A stretch of DNA of 64,000 nucleotides from Amphibacillus xylanus NBRC 15112. GTDB lineage: Bacteria > Bacillota > Bacilli > Bacillales > Amphibacillaceae. The stretch's first letter is position 1. Every line of letters begins with the position of its first letter. The stretch lies in contig NC_018704.1 of NCBI RefSeq assembly GCF_000307165.1, forward strand, positions 620,001-684,000, given 5' to 3'. Shown here piece after piece: positions 54,746 through 63,855 of this stretch. The position numbers were made by a program, and so were the translations under genes. The notes under the pieces were generated by a model that did not search any database, was not told the origin of the DNA, and worked only from the letters and a program-made list of their open reading frames with translations.

Positions 54746-55423
54746 TTAAGCAAAAGGAGAGGATGTTCTTTTAATTTGATACTTTTTCGTTAATAGGAGT
54801 GAGAGGATAAAAATCAACTCAAATATATTCATAATGGGTGAGGTTTTAAACCAAACGCCTAGAATACTTCCAACAACCATTGCGGCAGTGCCAATAAACA
54901 ACCAGCGGTACTTTTGATGTTTCCACAGTAAAACACCGACCCAACCAACGATGAAGGTTGTAACTAATACCATAATGGGAAGCCCTTGTTCACCTGCACT
55001 CTCATACATCAGTACATCTTGTTCCCACTTAGGCTCAAGTTTAAGTTCTCTAAATGTTTGGTACCATTCGTATATGATTAATCCAATTGTTAAAAGCACG
55101 ATAAACATTTTAGATGTTTCGCTTTTTGTCCATTTTAACTCAACTTTCTCACTAATTTTCCAGACGAAAATAATAAGTAAAGGAGTAAATAACGCATGAA
55201 GCCAAAAACGAAGATAAGTTAAATTTAATAGAAATTGGCCTTCACCAATCACACGTCCCATACTTAAGATGAAATTATCATAAATTAATCCGAAAATAAC
55301 GAGTAGTAGCACAACTGTAAGGTCGATATGTTTTTGTCGACGAAACAGGAGTATCCCCCAAATAAATAGACCAATATAGCTCATCATTAATAACAGATAA
55401 ATTGTTGTATACATAAAATTCAC
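54746..55423 (-). CDS. Uncharacterised polytopic membrane protein
   Basis: A 225-residue protein with about seven predicted helices (for example YLLLMMSYIGLFIWGILLF, VVLLLVIFGLIYDNFIL, FTPLLIIFVWKI, MFIVLLTIGLIIYEWY, VLVTTFIVGWVGVLLW, WLFIGTAAMVVGSILGVW, IFELIFILSLLL) and few charged loops. I recognise no family motif. It is monocistronic and divergent from the BceRS-like genes, with 190 bp between. Confidence 0.7.
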   Translation of the reverse strand: MNFMYTTIYLLLMMSYIGLFIWGILLFRRQKHIDLTVVLLLVIFGLIYDNFILSMGRVIGEGQFLLNLTYLRFWLHALFTPLLIIFVWKISEKVELKWTKSETSKMFIVLLTIGLIIYEWYQTFRELKLEPKWEQDVLMYESAGEQGLPIMVLVTTFIVGWVGVLLWKHQKYRWLFIGTAAMVVGSILGVWFKTSPIMNIFELIFILSLLLTKKYQIKRTSSPFA

Positions 55424-55614
55424 AGTCCTTTTTTGGTTAGCTTATCCGATTAATTTCATTCAATACAACCTAGAAACAAAAATATTGTTTATTTAGTAAA
55501 ATGTAATGGGATAGTCATTAAATGGAACAATTTTTATGTTATATTTATGGTAACTTTAACAAAAATCAGATCAACATCAAATGAAAAAATATAAGGTAAG
55601 TAGAGGTGTGTATG

Positions 55615-56319
55615 ATGAGTAAAATTATGATTATTGAAGATGATCCTAAAATCGCAACTTATTTAGCATCATATATTGAAAAATATAATTATCAAGTAGA
55701 GATCGTTGCCGATTTAGAGAGGATTATTGATAGTTTTCAAGCCTTTAATCCTGATCTTGTTTTATTAGATATTAACTTGCCTTACTATGATGGCTTTTAT
55801 TGGTGTCGCCAAATTCGCTCATTTTCAATTTGTCCAGTGATATTTATTTCAGCCAGAACTGGTGAAATGGATCAAGTTATGGCGATTGAAAATGGTGGAG
55901 ATGATTATATTACTAAACCATTCTCACCTGATATTGTCATGGCTAAAATCCGTAGTCAATTAAGACGTGCTTATGGTGAGTATGCAAGTAACCAACAAGA
56001 AAGAGTCTTACAATTAGCAGGCTTGAAGCTATATCCAGAACGTCACGAGTTGCATTTTTTTGACGCTAACGTAGAATTAACAAAAAATGAAACAAATATA
56101 TTCGAATTATTAATCGAACGTCACCCTAGGGTAGCAGGTAGGGAAGACCTTTTAGAAAAGTTATGGGATGATCAAGCATTTGTTGATGAAAACACACTAA
56201 ATGTCAATATGACAAGAGTGCGAAGAAAACTAAAAGAGCTAGGTATTAATGATGCGATTGAAACGATTAGGGGATCAGGATATCGACTAAATAAAGTATG
56301 GGAAGAGAATGAGTTATGA
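55615..56319 (+). CDS. BceR-like response regulator (OmpR family)
   Basis: A 234-residue regulator. The receiver has the acidic pair in IIEDDPK, phospho-acceptor Asp in LVLLDINLP (about residue 52), SARTGEMD and KPFSP; the C-terminal winged helix has NIFELLIERHPRVAGREDLLEKLWDDQAFVDENTLNVNMTRVRRKLKELG. The DENTLNVNMTRVRRKL stretch is characteristic of BceR/GraR types. ATG 55615 is chosen for spacing to AGAGGTG. The kinase gene overlaps its end by 4 nt, and an ABC transporter of BceAB type follows, together a classical peptide-antibiotic detoxification module. Confidence 0.93.
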   Translation: MSKIMIIEDDPKIATYLASYIEKYNYQVEIVADLERIIDSFQAFNPDLVLLDINLPYYDGFYWCRQIRSFSICPVIFISARTGEMDQVMAIENGGDDYITKPFSPDIVMAKIRSQLRRAYGEYASNQQERVLQLAGLKLYPERHELHFFDANVELTKNETNIFELLIERHPRVAGREDLLEKLWDDQAFVDENTLNVNMTRVRRKLKELGINDAIETIRGSGYRLNKVWEENEL

Positions 56320-57314
56320 AGTTATTTATTAAAGATTTTGCAGGATTCATGTTATTTCAAGCTATTCAAATCGGTTTATTTAGTTTAGTAATTGTTTTAA
56401 GCGGTTATGACAACATTCCGATTTTGGTATACGGCATCTTTATCAGTCTATTTGTAATAGTTACATATTTAGGTTTTTATTATTATCGAAGACGTTATGT
56501 CTATAAAAAGTTAACGACTCAAGTAACAGATTTACAACAATTACTGGAACAAACAGATCATACACCACTTGGTGAAGCGGTTGATCAGATTATGCATTCA
56601 TCTTATCAATTATTTATCGAGCAAATCAATAAGGTAGAAGAAGATCAAGCAAATCACTTAAAATTTATTGATCGCTGGGTTCATCAAATGAAAACACCGC
56701 TTTCTGTCATAGAGTTATCAGCAAAAGAATTAGATGAACCAGACTCTTCAAATATTCGAGAAGAGACTGATAGATTGAAGAAAGGGTTAGAAACGATTCT
56801 TTATATGGCACGGATGCGGACGATTGAAGAAGATTTTCAAATTAAGCCTGTTAACTTAAACAAATTGATTCAAGCGGTTAATCAAGAAAACAAACGTCTT
56901 TATATACGAAATAATGTTTATCCTCATCTGACTGTGGCGAGTTCAGATATAACAGTAGAAACTGATGAGAAGTGGCTCTTTTTTATCGTTGATCAGCTTT
57001 TACATAATGCTGTTAAATATACAGATGGTAGAAGTAATCGTATTGATATAAAAATTGAACAAACAGCTACTAAAAGAGCGTTCATTGAGATTACTGACTA
57101 TGGTGTTGGTATTGCGCGTCATGATATCAAACGAATTTATCAATCCTTTTTCACGGGAGATAATGGTCGGAAATTTCGTGAATCGACTGGAATGGGGCTT
57201 TACTTAGTAAAAGAAGTCATTGACTATCTTGGACACGAGATTGAAGTCGAATCAAATGTAGATGTTGGGACAACTTTTCGAATTTACTTTACTGAAGCTC
57301 AAACACTATCATAA
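56316..57314 (+). CDS. BceS-like intramembrane-sensing histidine kinase
   Basis: A 332-residue kinase with two N-terminal helices (about residues 10-32 and 38-56) and almost no extracellular loop, the mark of BceS/GraS kinases that detect drug flux through the partner transporter. The H-box is FIDRWVHQMKTPLSVIELSAKEL, the N-box QLLHNAVKYT, the G1/G2 boxes DYGVGIARHDI and STGMGLYLVKEVI. Start overlaps the regulator gene stop (ATGA). Confidence 0.93.
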   Translation: MKLFIKDFAGFMLFQAIQIGLFSLVIVLSGYDNIPILVYGIFISLFVIVTYLGFYYYRRRYVYKKLTTQVTDLQQLLEQTDHTPLGEAVDQIMHSSYQLFIEQINKVEEDQANHLKFIDRWVHQMKTPLSVIELSAKELDEPDSSNIREETDRLKKGLETILYMARMRTIEEDFQIKPVNLNKLIQAVNQENKRLYIRNNVYPHLTVASSDITVETDEKWLFFIVDQLLHNAVKYTDGRSNRIDIKIEQTATKRAFIEITDYGVGIARHDIKRIYQSFFTGDNGRKFRESTGMGLYLVKEVIDYLGHEIEVESNVDVGTTFRIYFTEAQTLS

Positions 57315-57324
57315 AACTACAGTG

Positions 57325-57348
57325 TTACCTTACAAAAGTGTAAGGTAA
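57325..57348. promoter_or_regulatory. BceR-type operator upstream of the transporter genes
   Basis: TTACA-AAAG-TGTAA (57330-57343) fits the BceR motif TNACA-N4-TGTAA; the symmetry extends to TTACCTTAC...GTAAGGTAA, a perfect 9-bp inverted repeat. It lies between the kinase and ATPase genes, about 80 bp before the ATPase start, where BceR sites occur in B. subtilis. Confidence 0.85.
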
Positions 57349-57427
57349 TTGAAAGATAAATCAATCCTTAATTAGTCTGAAACAGGTTAGGATAGAGTTA
57401 TCAGTTTGATTGAGGAGGAAAGTCGTC

Positions 57428-58192
57428 ATGCTTAAAATTAAAAATGTAAGTAAAATTTATCAAGGTAAAGTGGCCTATCGCGCACTATCAGATATTAATT
57501 TACAAATTGAAGCGGGAGAATTTGTTGGGGTGATGGGACCGTCTGGTAGTGGTAAAACAACACTATTAAACTTGGTTGCGACAATTGACCAGCCGACAAC
57601 CGGTCAAATATTAATTGAAGGAAAGGATCCATATCAATTAAATCGTAATCAGTTAGCAAAGTTCCGTCGTCGTTCGCTTGGGTTTGTCTTTCAAGACTTT
57701 AATTTATTACCGACACTCACGATTAAAGAAAATATTGTATTGCCATTGACGCTTGACGGTACACGTGTAAAAGAGATGGTTCAAAAGGCAGATGAGATCG
57801 CTGAAAAATTGGGGATAAGCTCAATTTTGAATAAGCGCACATATGAAGTTTCAGGAGGTCAGGCACAGCGGGCAGCAATTGCCAGAGCGATGATTCATCA
57901 ACCGAAGCTGTTGCTTGCAGATGAACCAACCGGTAATTTAGATTCGAAAGCGTCTCATGATGTCATGGAAATGTTAAAAAAGTTAAATCAACAGGAAAAA
58001 GCAACATTATTACTTGTTACACATGATCCTCAAGCAGCCAGCTATGCTGATCGAATTATTTTTATTCGAGATGGTCAGTTTTATTCGGAAATTCATAAAG
58101 GAGAAAATCAAAAGGCCTTTTTCCAAAAGATCATTGATACACTCTCCTTTTTAGGAGGGCATGATCATGACTTTTCGTCAATTCGTGATTAA
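57428..58192 (+). CDS. BceA-like ABC transporter ATPase
   Basis: A 254-residue ATPase of the MacB/BceA type: Walker A GPSGSGKTT, Q-loop VFQDFNLLPTLT, signature VSGGQAQRAAIARAM, Walker B LLLADEPTGNLDS, H-loop VTHDPQA. ATG 57428 stands 10 nt after GAGGAGG. With the following permease it forms a transporter that frees lipid II-cycle intermediates from peptide antibiotics such as bacitracin or lantibiotics; the drug range is not visible. Overlaps the permease gene by 26 bp. Confidence 0.93.
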   Translation: MLKIKNVSKIYQGKVAYRALSDINLQIEAGEFVGVMGPSGSGKTTLLNLVATIDQPTTGQILIEGKDPYQLNRNQLAKFRRRSLGFVFQDFNLLPTLTIKENIVLPLTLDGTRVKEMVQKADEIAEKLGISSILNKRTYEVSGGQAQRAAIARAMIHQPKLLLADEPTGNLDSKASHDVMEMLKKLNQQEKATLLLVTHDPQAASYADRIIFIRDGQFYSEIHKGENQKAFFQKIIDTLSFLGGHDHDFSSIRD

Positions 58193-60062
58193 TAATGTTG
58201 TCCGTAACAAACGTATCTATGGCGCTTATTTTTTAAGTAGTATGTTTACAGTGATGATCTTCTTTACCTTTGCCATGTTTGCATTTCACCCAGCGTTATC
58301 ACTTGGTAAAGTTAATGATTATGCGTTATTTGGGATGAGTGTTGCTGGTGGCATCATTTATATATTCTCGTTTTTCTTTGTGCTTTATTCAATGGGATCA
58401 TTTCTACAAACGAGAAAAAAGGAATTTGGTTTATTATCACTACATGGCATGACCACACATCAAATTCGGTTAATGGTCTTTTTAGAAAATATGTTGATTG
58501 GTACACTTGCAACAGCAATTGGAATTTTAACAGGATTAGTATTTTCGAAATTAATTCTCATGATTGCTGAAAAAGTATTAGTCATTGAAGAAACCTTGTA
58601 TTTCTATATTCCGTTTTGGGCGATTGTACTTACATTTGTTTCTTTCTTGTTCTTGTTTTTAGTGATTTCATTCGCAATCACTTTTGTACTAAGAACTAAA
58701 AAGCTGATTGAATTGATTAAAGCTGATCAACAACCAAAAAAAGAACCAAAAGCATCGATTTGGTTAGCAATTTTGGCGCTTGTCTTATTAAGTATTGGTT
58801 ATTCAACGGCTTTAATTGCAAGAGGATTAGAAGTATTAGTTGTTATGATTCCAGTTATTGTCATAGTTATGATTGGGACATATTTTCTGTTTACTCAGTT
58901 AAGCGTCTATTTAATTCACTTTATTAAAAAACGCAAACTGATATTTTGGAAGAAGACGAATATGATTTTATATTCCGATTTATCTTTTCGAATGAAAGAT
59001 AATGCGCGGACATTTTTTATGGTAGCGATGATTTCAACTGTGTCGTTTAGTGCGATTGGTACATTATTTGGTCTACAATCTTATTTAATTAATGGGGCTC
59101 GTGATATTAATCCTTATTCGTTTACCTATATTGAATCTAAGCATCAAACAGCAGAAGATCTTGAACATGATCTGAAAATGATTGACCAGATGTTAGAGGA
59201 ACGGGGAATATCCGCATCAAAAGTCAGTGCAGAGTTTGGCTATTATGAAATAGAAAATAATCAATCTGTGCTGATTACTAATCAATCAACCTATAATCAA
59301 TTTGCACAAGTACTGGGTGCAGAAAAAGTTGAGCTTGAGGCTAATCAAGTCATTGGTGTCAGACAAAGTGAAGCCATAATTGGTGATTATAGTGATGAGC
59401 AAATTAACACTACGCTTAAGCAATTGGAAATGGGAGAAAATCTTGACTTAGTAGATGTCATTGATCATTATGTCATTACTGAAATGGAAATTCATTTTAT
59501 TGTGTCAGATCAAGATTATGAAAATCTTCCACAGCCATTAGATGTTTACAGTCATAATGTTTGGTCAGCAGAAAAAGCTGATCAGAAGTCGCTAGTTGAG
59601 GTTGGGGAAGAATTAACGGAGACATTGAATTATACTTATGCTTTTCAGGCATTTGATTATATGTTTTACATGATAAATAAAGCATACGGTCCGATATTAT
59701 TTATTGGTTTATTTATCGGAATTGTCTTCTTCGTATCAGCAGGTAGTTTTCTTTACTTCAGACTGTTCACAGATCTCGACCAAGATAGAGTTAAATTTGC
59801 TTCAATTGCTAAAATCGGTTTATCAGAAAAAGAGTTGAATAAAGTGATTAGTCGTCAAACGTGTATTTTATTTTTCGCCCCAATTATTGTTGCACTTGTT
59901 CATGGAGCAGTCGCATTAACAGCGCTCTCTCACTTCTTTAATTACGATTTAACGATAGTAGCAAGTAGCGTGCTCGGTAGCTTCTTTGTCATTCAGGTCA
60001 TTTATTACTTAATCGTTAGATATCTTTATCTTAAGCAAATTAAGCGAGCTATTTTAATTTAA
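58167..60062 (+). CDS. BceB-like ABC transporter permease (FtsX domains)
   Basis: A 631-residue permease with ten helices in the arrangement 1 + 3 + 6 typical of BceB, including two FtsX-type regions and the large extracellular domain between helices 7 and 8 (roughly residues 310-500; FTYIESKHQTAEDLEHDLKMI to LNYTYAFQAFDYMF). This domain interacts with the target and signals to BceS. ATG 58167 lies 8 nt after AGGAGG; ATG 58161 is too close. A strong terminator follows. Confidence 0.93.
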   Translation: MTFRQFVINNVVRNKRIYGAYFLSSMFTVMIFFTFAMFAFHPALSLGKVNDYALFGMSVAGGIIYIFSFFFVLYSMGSFLQTRKKEFGLLSLHGMTTHQIRLMVFLENMLIGTLATAIGILTGLVFSKLILMIAEKVLVIEETLYFYIPFWAIVLTFVSFLFLFLVISFAITFVLRTKKLIELIKADQQPKKEPKASIWLAILALVLLSIGYSTALIARGLEVLVVMIPVIVIVMIGTYFLFTQLSVYLIHFIKKRKLIFWKKTNMILYSDLSFRMKDNARTFFMVAMISTVSFSAIGTLFGLQSYLINGARDINPYSFTYIESKHQTAEDLEHDLKMIDQMLEERGISASKVSAEFGYYEIENNQSVLITNQSTYNQFAQVLGAEKVELEANQVIGVRQSEAIIGDYSDEQINTTLKQLEMGENLDLVDVIDHYVITEMEIHFIVSDQDYENLPQPLDVYSHNVWSAEKADQKSLVEVGEELTETLNYTYAFQAFDYMFYMINKAYGPILFIGLFIGIVFFVSAGSFLYFRLFTDLDQDRVKFASIAKIGLSEKELNKVISRQTCILFFAPIIVALVHGAVALTALSHFFNYDLTIVASSVLGSFFVIQVIYYLIVRYLYLKQIKRAILI

Positions 60063-60083
60063 CATTGATGCATAACTTATTAG

Positions 60084-60127
60084 CAGACATCCAAGTGTTC
60101 TAATTCACACTTGATGTCTGTTTTTTC
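60084..60127 (+). terminator. Terminator of the BceAB-like genes
   Basis: CAGACATC-C-AAGTGT pairs with ACACTTGATGTCTG around an 8-nt loop, with a single bulged C, followed by TTTTTTC. Confidence 0.85.
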
Positions 60128-60280
60128 TTTTAGAATTATTGCTAACTTATCATTTCGATTGTGTAATTTATAGCACTTTAAAAGCAGACGTGATAAGCTA
60201 AACAGTATCATATTACATATTTATTCTGAAGAAAAATCTTAATAAAATTACGTATCGATGTTTTGGAAGGTGTGAAGAAG

Positions 60281-60952
60281 ATGGCAGTCATATTAGTTGT
60301 TGATGATGATGACCATATCCGTCAATTAATAGCATTATACTTAAAGAATCATCACTTTGAAGTTGTTGAAGCTAGAAATGGATATGAGGCAATTGAAAAG
60401 CTCGAGCAAAATCCGATTGATTTAGCGATCGTTGATATTATGATGCCAAAAATGGATGGTATTGAGTTAACAAAGGAAATAAGACAATACTATTCAATAC
60501 CGATCCTTATGGTAACAGCTAAAGGTGCTTCAGAAGATAAAGTCTCTGGTTTTGAGGCAGGTACAGATGATTATTTAGTTAAACCATTCGACCCAATTGA
60601 ACTCGTATTAAGAGTAAAAGCTCTACTAAAAAGGTATAACATTAATGTAGAAAGAAATAATCGAATTGGTACGATCGAAATTGATTTGGATCGATTGATT
60701 GTCTCTGATGGTGAAACAACCGTTGAGCTAAAAAGGAAAGAGTGTGAACTCCTATTGGAGCTATCATTTGAACCCGGCCGGATTTTTACAAGAGCCCAAT
60801 TAGTTGAAAAGATATGGGGCTTTGATTATGAAGGTGATGAACGAACGGTAGATGTCCACATTAAACGATTACGTGAAAAATTAGCTCCCTTTAAGGAATT
60901 AAAAATCACCACTGTAAGAGGGCTAGGCTACCGTTTAGAGGATGTGACGTAA
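60281..60952 (+). CDS. OmpR-family response regulator
   Basis: A 223-residue regulator. Receiver: VVDDDDHIRQL, phospho-acceptor Asp in LAIVDIMMPKMDGIELTKEI (about residue 51), MVTAKGA, KPFDP. C-terminal winged helix: LKRKECELLLELSFEPGRIFTRAQLVEKIWGFDYEGDERTVDVHIKRLREKL. ATG 60281 stands after GGAAGGTG. The kinase gene starts directly after its stop codon. Targets are not known; direct repeats before the small gene at 62389 are a candidate site. Confidence 0.93.
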   Translation: MAVILVVDDDDHIRQLIALYLKNHHFEVVEARNGYEAIEKLEQNPIDLAIVDIMMPKMDGIELTKEIRQYYSIPILMVTAKGASEDKVSGFEAGTDDYLVKPFDPIELVLRVKALLKRYNINVERNNRIGTIEIDLDRLIVSDGETTVELKRKECELLLELSFEPGRIFTRAQLVEKIWGFDYEGDERTVDVHIKRLREKLAPFKELKITTVRGLGYRLEDVT

Positions 60953-62299
60953 TTGCGCAATAGTTTATATTGGAAATTTGTTGTCGCATTTATCGTCGGT
61001 GTTATCGTTAGTTTATTTGGTTCATTTATTTTTTCGTCAAGATTTATTCAAGAAGATGTTATTTTGGAAAGTGAAATGGGCCGTGTATCTCAATATGTGA
61101 AGGGATTACTTCAGATTGTAGATCAAGAGTCAATTCCGGAATTGGTTGAGCTGTTTAACCAATTTGGGATCGATCCAGTTTTAACTGATTTATCTGGTCA
61201 ACCAATTATCTCAGATATGATTGCAGATTTTGTGACAGATGACATGATTGTCCAAATCCAACAACTTCAACCAAATGAAGTGATTTCTTTTGCAAGCAAA
61301 AGGCAAGATGCTACACGGTATATTGGGACAAGACTTTCAAATATTGAAGGTGCAGAAGCATTGTTTATTAAACTTGACCTGTCGAGCACAGTAAAGGACA
61401 CCCGCCGGTTAACGATGCAAACCCTTATGTTGGTGTTGTGTATTGGTAGTTTATTAATTTTATTACTATCACGATATTTCGTTGACAGTATTCGATCAAT
61501 TACAAAAGCAAGTGAAAAATTAGCAACAGGTGACTTTTCAACACGATTACCTACTGATCGACAAGATGAATTAGGTCGGCTTATGCATAGCTTTAATAAT
61601 ATGGCTGAGGCATTAGAGAATATGGAGGAAGTCCGTAAGCAATTTATTAGTAATATCTCTCATGAAATGCAATCACCATTAACTTCTATTAAGGGATATG
61701 CAGGGGCTCTAAGGGACGGATTAGTATCTGAAGAAAATCAACAAGACTACTTAGATATTATTTATCAAGAGGTTGATCGTTTATCACGATTATCTAACAA
61801 TTTACTGAAAATGGCCTCATTAGATGCTGAGAAAGATTTAATCAAACTTGAAACGTATCGATTAGATGAACAAATTAGGCGTGTCATTTTATCAATTGAA
61901 CCTTTATGGCGTGAAAAAAATATCTCCGTTGAACTTGATTTAAGCAAGACATATATTTATGCTAATCAAGATTTAATGGAACAAGTTTGGCTCAATCTCA
62001 TTGTCAATGCAATCAAGTATAACCGTGAGAATGGGGAGATTTATATCTCATTTTATAAGGACGATCAAGACATTGTTGTCCGGATTAATGATACAGGAAT
62101 TGGAATCGATCAAAAAGACATCCCATATTTGTTTGATCGTTTTTATAAAGTTGACCGATCCCGATCTGAGTTTAGCAGTGGAAATGGTCTTGGTTTATCG
62201 ATTACGAAAAAGATCATTCAGATTCATAATGGCTCAATCGATCTCGTCAGCCAAAAGGGGATTGGCACAACTTTTTTTGTCCGTTTGCCAATTCAATAA
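60953..62299 (+). CDS. Transmembrane sensor histidine kinase with HAMP domain
   Basis: A 448-residue kinase: TM1 (about residues 8-28), an extracytoplasmic sensor of about 125 residues, TM2 (about 158-175), HAMP (RSITKASEKLATGDFSTRLPTDRQDELGRLMHSFNNMAEAL), H-box FISNISHEMQSPLTSIKGY, N-box LNLIVNAIKYNRENG, DTGIGIDQKDIPYLFDRFYKVDRSR and NGLGLSITKKI. TTG start immediately after the regulator stop, hence coupled. Resembles ResE/PhoR-type kinases in layout; ligand unknown. No terminator is visible after it. Confidence 0.92.
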   Translation: MRNSLYWKFVVAFIVGVIVSLFGSFIFSSRFIQEDVILESEMGRVSQYVKGLLQIVDQESIPELVELFNQFGIDPVLTDLSGQPIISDMIADFVTDDMIVQIQQLQPNEVISFASKRQDATRYIGTRLSNIEGAEALFIKLDLSSTVKDTRRLTMQTLMLVLCIGSLLILLLSRYFVDSIRSITKASEKLATGDFSTRLPTDRQDELGRLMHSFNNMAEALENMEEVRKQFISNISHEMQSPLTSIKGYAGALRDGLVSEENQQDYLDIIYQEVDRLSRLSNNLLKMASLDAEKDLIKLETYRLDEQIRRVILSIEPLWREKNISVELDLSKTYIYANQDLMEQVWLNLIVNAIKYNRENGEIYISFYKDDQDIVVRINDTGIGIDQKDIPYLFDRFYKVDRSRSEFSSGNGLGLSITKKIIQIHNGSIDLVSQKGIGTTFFVRLPIQ

Positions 62300-62322
62300 A
62301 AATTTTTTAGAAAAAATGTCTT

Positions 62323-62356
62323 AGTTCATATTCAGTTCATAATAGTTGTCTATAAT
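62323..62356 (+). promoter_or_regulatory. Direct repeats and -10 box before the small gene at 62389
   Basis: AGTTCATATTC and AGTTCATAATA are consecutive 11-bp direct repeats, one DNA turn apart as for OmpR-type regulators. A TATAAT follows at 62351-62356, but no -35 consensus is present at the right distance, which suggests an activator-dependent promoter. Confidence 0.6.
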
Positions 62357-62388
62357 AAAGACAAATATATAAACTGAGGTGACTACTT

Positions 62389-62553
62389 TTGAGTAACTAT
62401 AACTCAATTGTTAATTTTACTAAGGGACAGTCGATATTTTTTAAAACAGAAAAACCATCTGTAATGAGGCAGCTTGCAATGACATTAACTAAACAAGGGG
62501 TTAATGCACAAGTTGTAAAAAAAGTTAAACTATGTAAAGGAAGGAATTCATAA
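62389..62553 (+). CDS. 54-residue basic protein, coupled to the metallopeptidase gene
   Basis: TTG 62389 lies behind GAGGTGA. The product begins MSNYNSIVNFTKGQSIFFKT and goes on as a basic helix (VMRQLAMTLTKQGVNAQVVKKVKLCKGRNS). Its TAA stop overlaps the ATG of the next gene (TAATG), so the two are translated together. No family is recognised. It could serve the peptidase as a partner or merely deliver ribosomes; unknown. Confidence 0.65.
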   Translation: MSNYNSIVNFTKGQSIFFKTEKPSVMRQLAMTLTKQGVNAQVVKKVKLCKGRNS

Positions 62554-63257
62554 TGTACTTTTATCCTATGGGTATTGACCCAATGTATTTATTAATTTTA
62601 GTTGCGTTTGGAATTGCCATGTGGGCGCAAGCAAATGTGCAAAATAACTTTGATCGGTTCTCAAGAGTTCAGTCCGGTGCTCAAGTTACTGGTCTTCAGG
62701 TAGCTCGTCGGATACTAGATCAGAACGGTCTATATGATGTTAAAATTGAACGATCTAGACATGGACTATTAAGTGACCACTACGATCCAAGAACTAAGAC
62801 AGTTCGCTTATCAGATGCCATTTATAGTGGATCTTCGCTTGCTGCTTTAGCTGTTGCAGCTCACGAGGTTGGTCACGCAATCCAACACGATCAAGGATAC
62901 TTCATGTTAAGGTTTAGAACAGCGTTAGTACCTGTTGCCAATTTAGGTTCAAGAATGGCGCCAATTTTCTTAGTTTCAGGATTTATTTTTTCAGGCTTCG
63001 AACCATTAATCGGAATTGGTATTGGCTTGTTTGCAGCCGCCGTATTATTCCAAGTAGTTACACTACCAGTTGAGTTTAATGCGAGTACACGTGCGAAAAA
63101 TGAATTAGTATCCATGGGCTTAATTGCAAGGAATGAAGAGTATGGTATTAATAAAGTTTTAAATGCTGCAGCGCTCACTTATGTCGCAAGTACATTGGTT
63201 GCTGTATTACAATTATTAAGATTAATTATGATCTTCGGCGGTCGTCGCCGTCAATGA
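62553..63257 (+). CDS. yugP: YugP-type membrane zinc metallopeptidase
   Basis: A 234-residue protein: helix 1 (MYLLILVAFGIAMWAQANV), a zinc-site region with HEVGH in ALAVAAHEVGHAIQHDQGY (about residues 110-117 hold HExxH), LSDAIYSGSSLAALAVA before it, two central helices (about 135-180), PVEFNASTRAKNEL, and a C-terminal helix. All are hallmarks of the YugP (DUF/PF04298) family. Substrate is unknown. Its expression is tied to the 54-residue protein and probably to the neighbouring two-component system. Confidence 0.9.
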   Translation: MYFYPMGIDPMYLLILVAFGIAMWAQANVQNNFDRFSRVQSGAQVTGLQVARRILDQNGLYDVKIERSRHGLLSDHYDPRTKTVRLSDAIYSGSSLAALAVAAHEVGHAIQHDQGYFMLRFRTALVPVANLGSRMAPIFLVSGFIFSGFEPLIGIGIGLFAAAVLFQVVTLPVEFNASTRAKNELVSMGLIARNEEYGINKVLNAAALTYVASTLVAVLQLLRLIMIFGGRRRQ

Positions 63258-63289
63258 TATGATATAAAATAAGTAAGCAAATGTTTAGT

Positions 63290-63327
63290 AAAAGTAGCCG
63301 ATTGAAATCTAGTCCGGCTACTTTTCT
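63290..63327 (+). terminator. Terminator after yugP
   Basis: AAAAGTAGCCG and CGGCTACTTTT form a perfect 11-bp stem with a 14-nt loop. Confidence 0.85.
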
Positions 63328-63381
63328 CTATGTGATTATGTAATAACGAAAAAAATAGTACTTTGATTAATCAAGAAATCT

Positions 63382-63408
63382 TAAACACTTCTATGATTAT
63401 GCCGATAT
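63382..63408 (+). promoter_or_regulatory. SigD promoter of the flaG-fliD operon
   Basis: TAAA-N15-GCCGATAT is a perfect match to the flagellar SigD consensus, 37 bp before the flaG start codon. Confidence 0.93.
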
Positions 63409-63444
63409 AAGAAGAAAGAAAACTGTAGAGGAGCTGGCATAACC

Positions 63445-63840
63445 ATGGATGTAAGTAAAGTGATCTCTGGAACAAATTATGCTTCGTTACCAAATAGACA
63501 ATCTCAAAATATAGATACTAAACCAGAAATTGAAAATGCACAAACAAACAAAAATGGTGTACTTCAACAAAAAACATTGTATACTCAAGCTAGAACACAT
63601 GGGAATCAACTTGTTGAACGTGCTAAGATTGAAGAAATGATCGAGGGGTTAAATGATTTCTTAGAACCGATAAATAGATCGATTCGCTTTGAATTACATG
63701 ATAAACTGAACCGATATTATGTCAAAGTAATCGATACAAAAACGGAAGAAATCGTAAGAGAAATCCCTCCTAAGCAAATGTTGGATATGTATGCTGCAAT
63801 GGCAGAATTTATGGGACTTATTATTGACGAAAAAATTTAA
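63445..63840 (+). CDS. flaG: Flagellar protein FlaG
   Basis: A 131-residue FlaG-family protein: a disordered N-terminal 60 residues and a conserved C-terminal domain LNDFLEPINRSIRFELHDKLNRYYVKVIDTKTEEIVREIPPKQMLDMYAAMAEFMGLIIDEKI. It affects filament length in other species. It starts the late flagellar operon and lies 15 bp before fliD. The B. subtilis counterpart is yvyC. Confidence 0.92.
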   Translation: MDVSKVISGTNYASLPNRQSQNIDTKPEIENAQTNKNGVLQQKTLYTQARTHGNQLVERAKIEEMIEGLNDFLEPINRSIRFELHDKLNRYYVKVIDTKTEEIVREIPPKQMLDMYAAMAEFMGLIIDEKI

Positions 63841-63855
63841 AAGGAGTGACAACAG

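Noticed and set aside
62001-62324. ORF of 107 codons within the sensor kinase gene
   Set aside because: It overlaps the conserved ATPase domain of the kinase in another frame and has no independent support.
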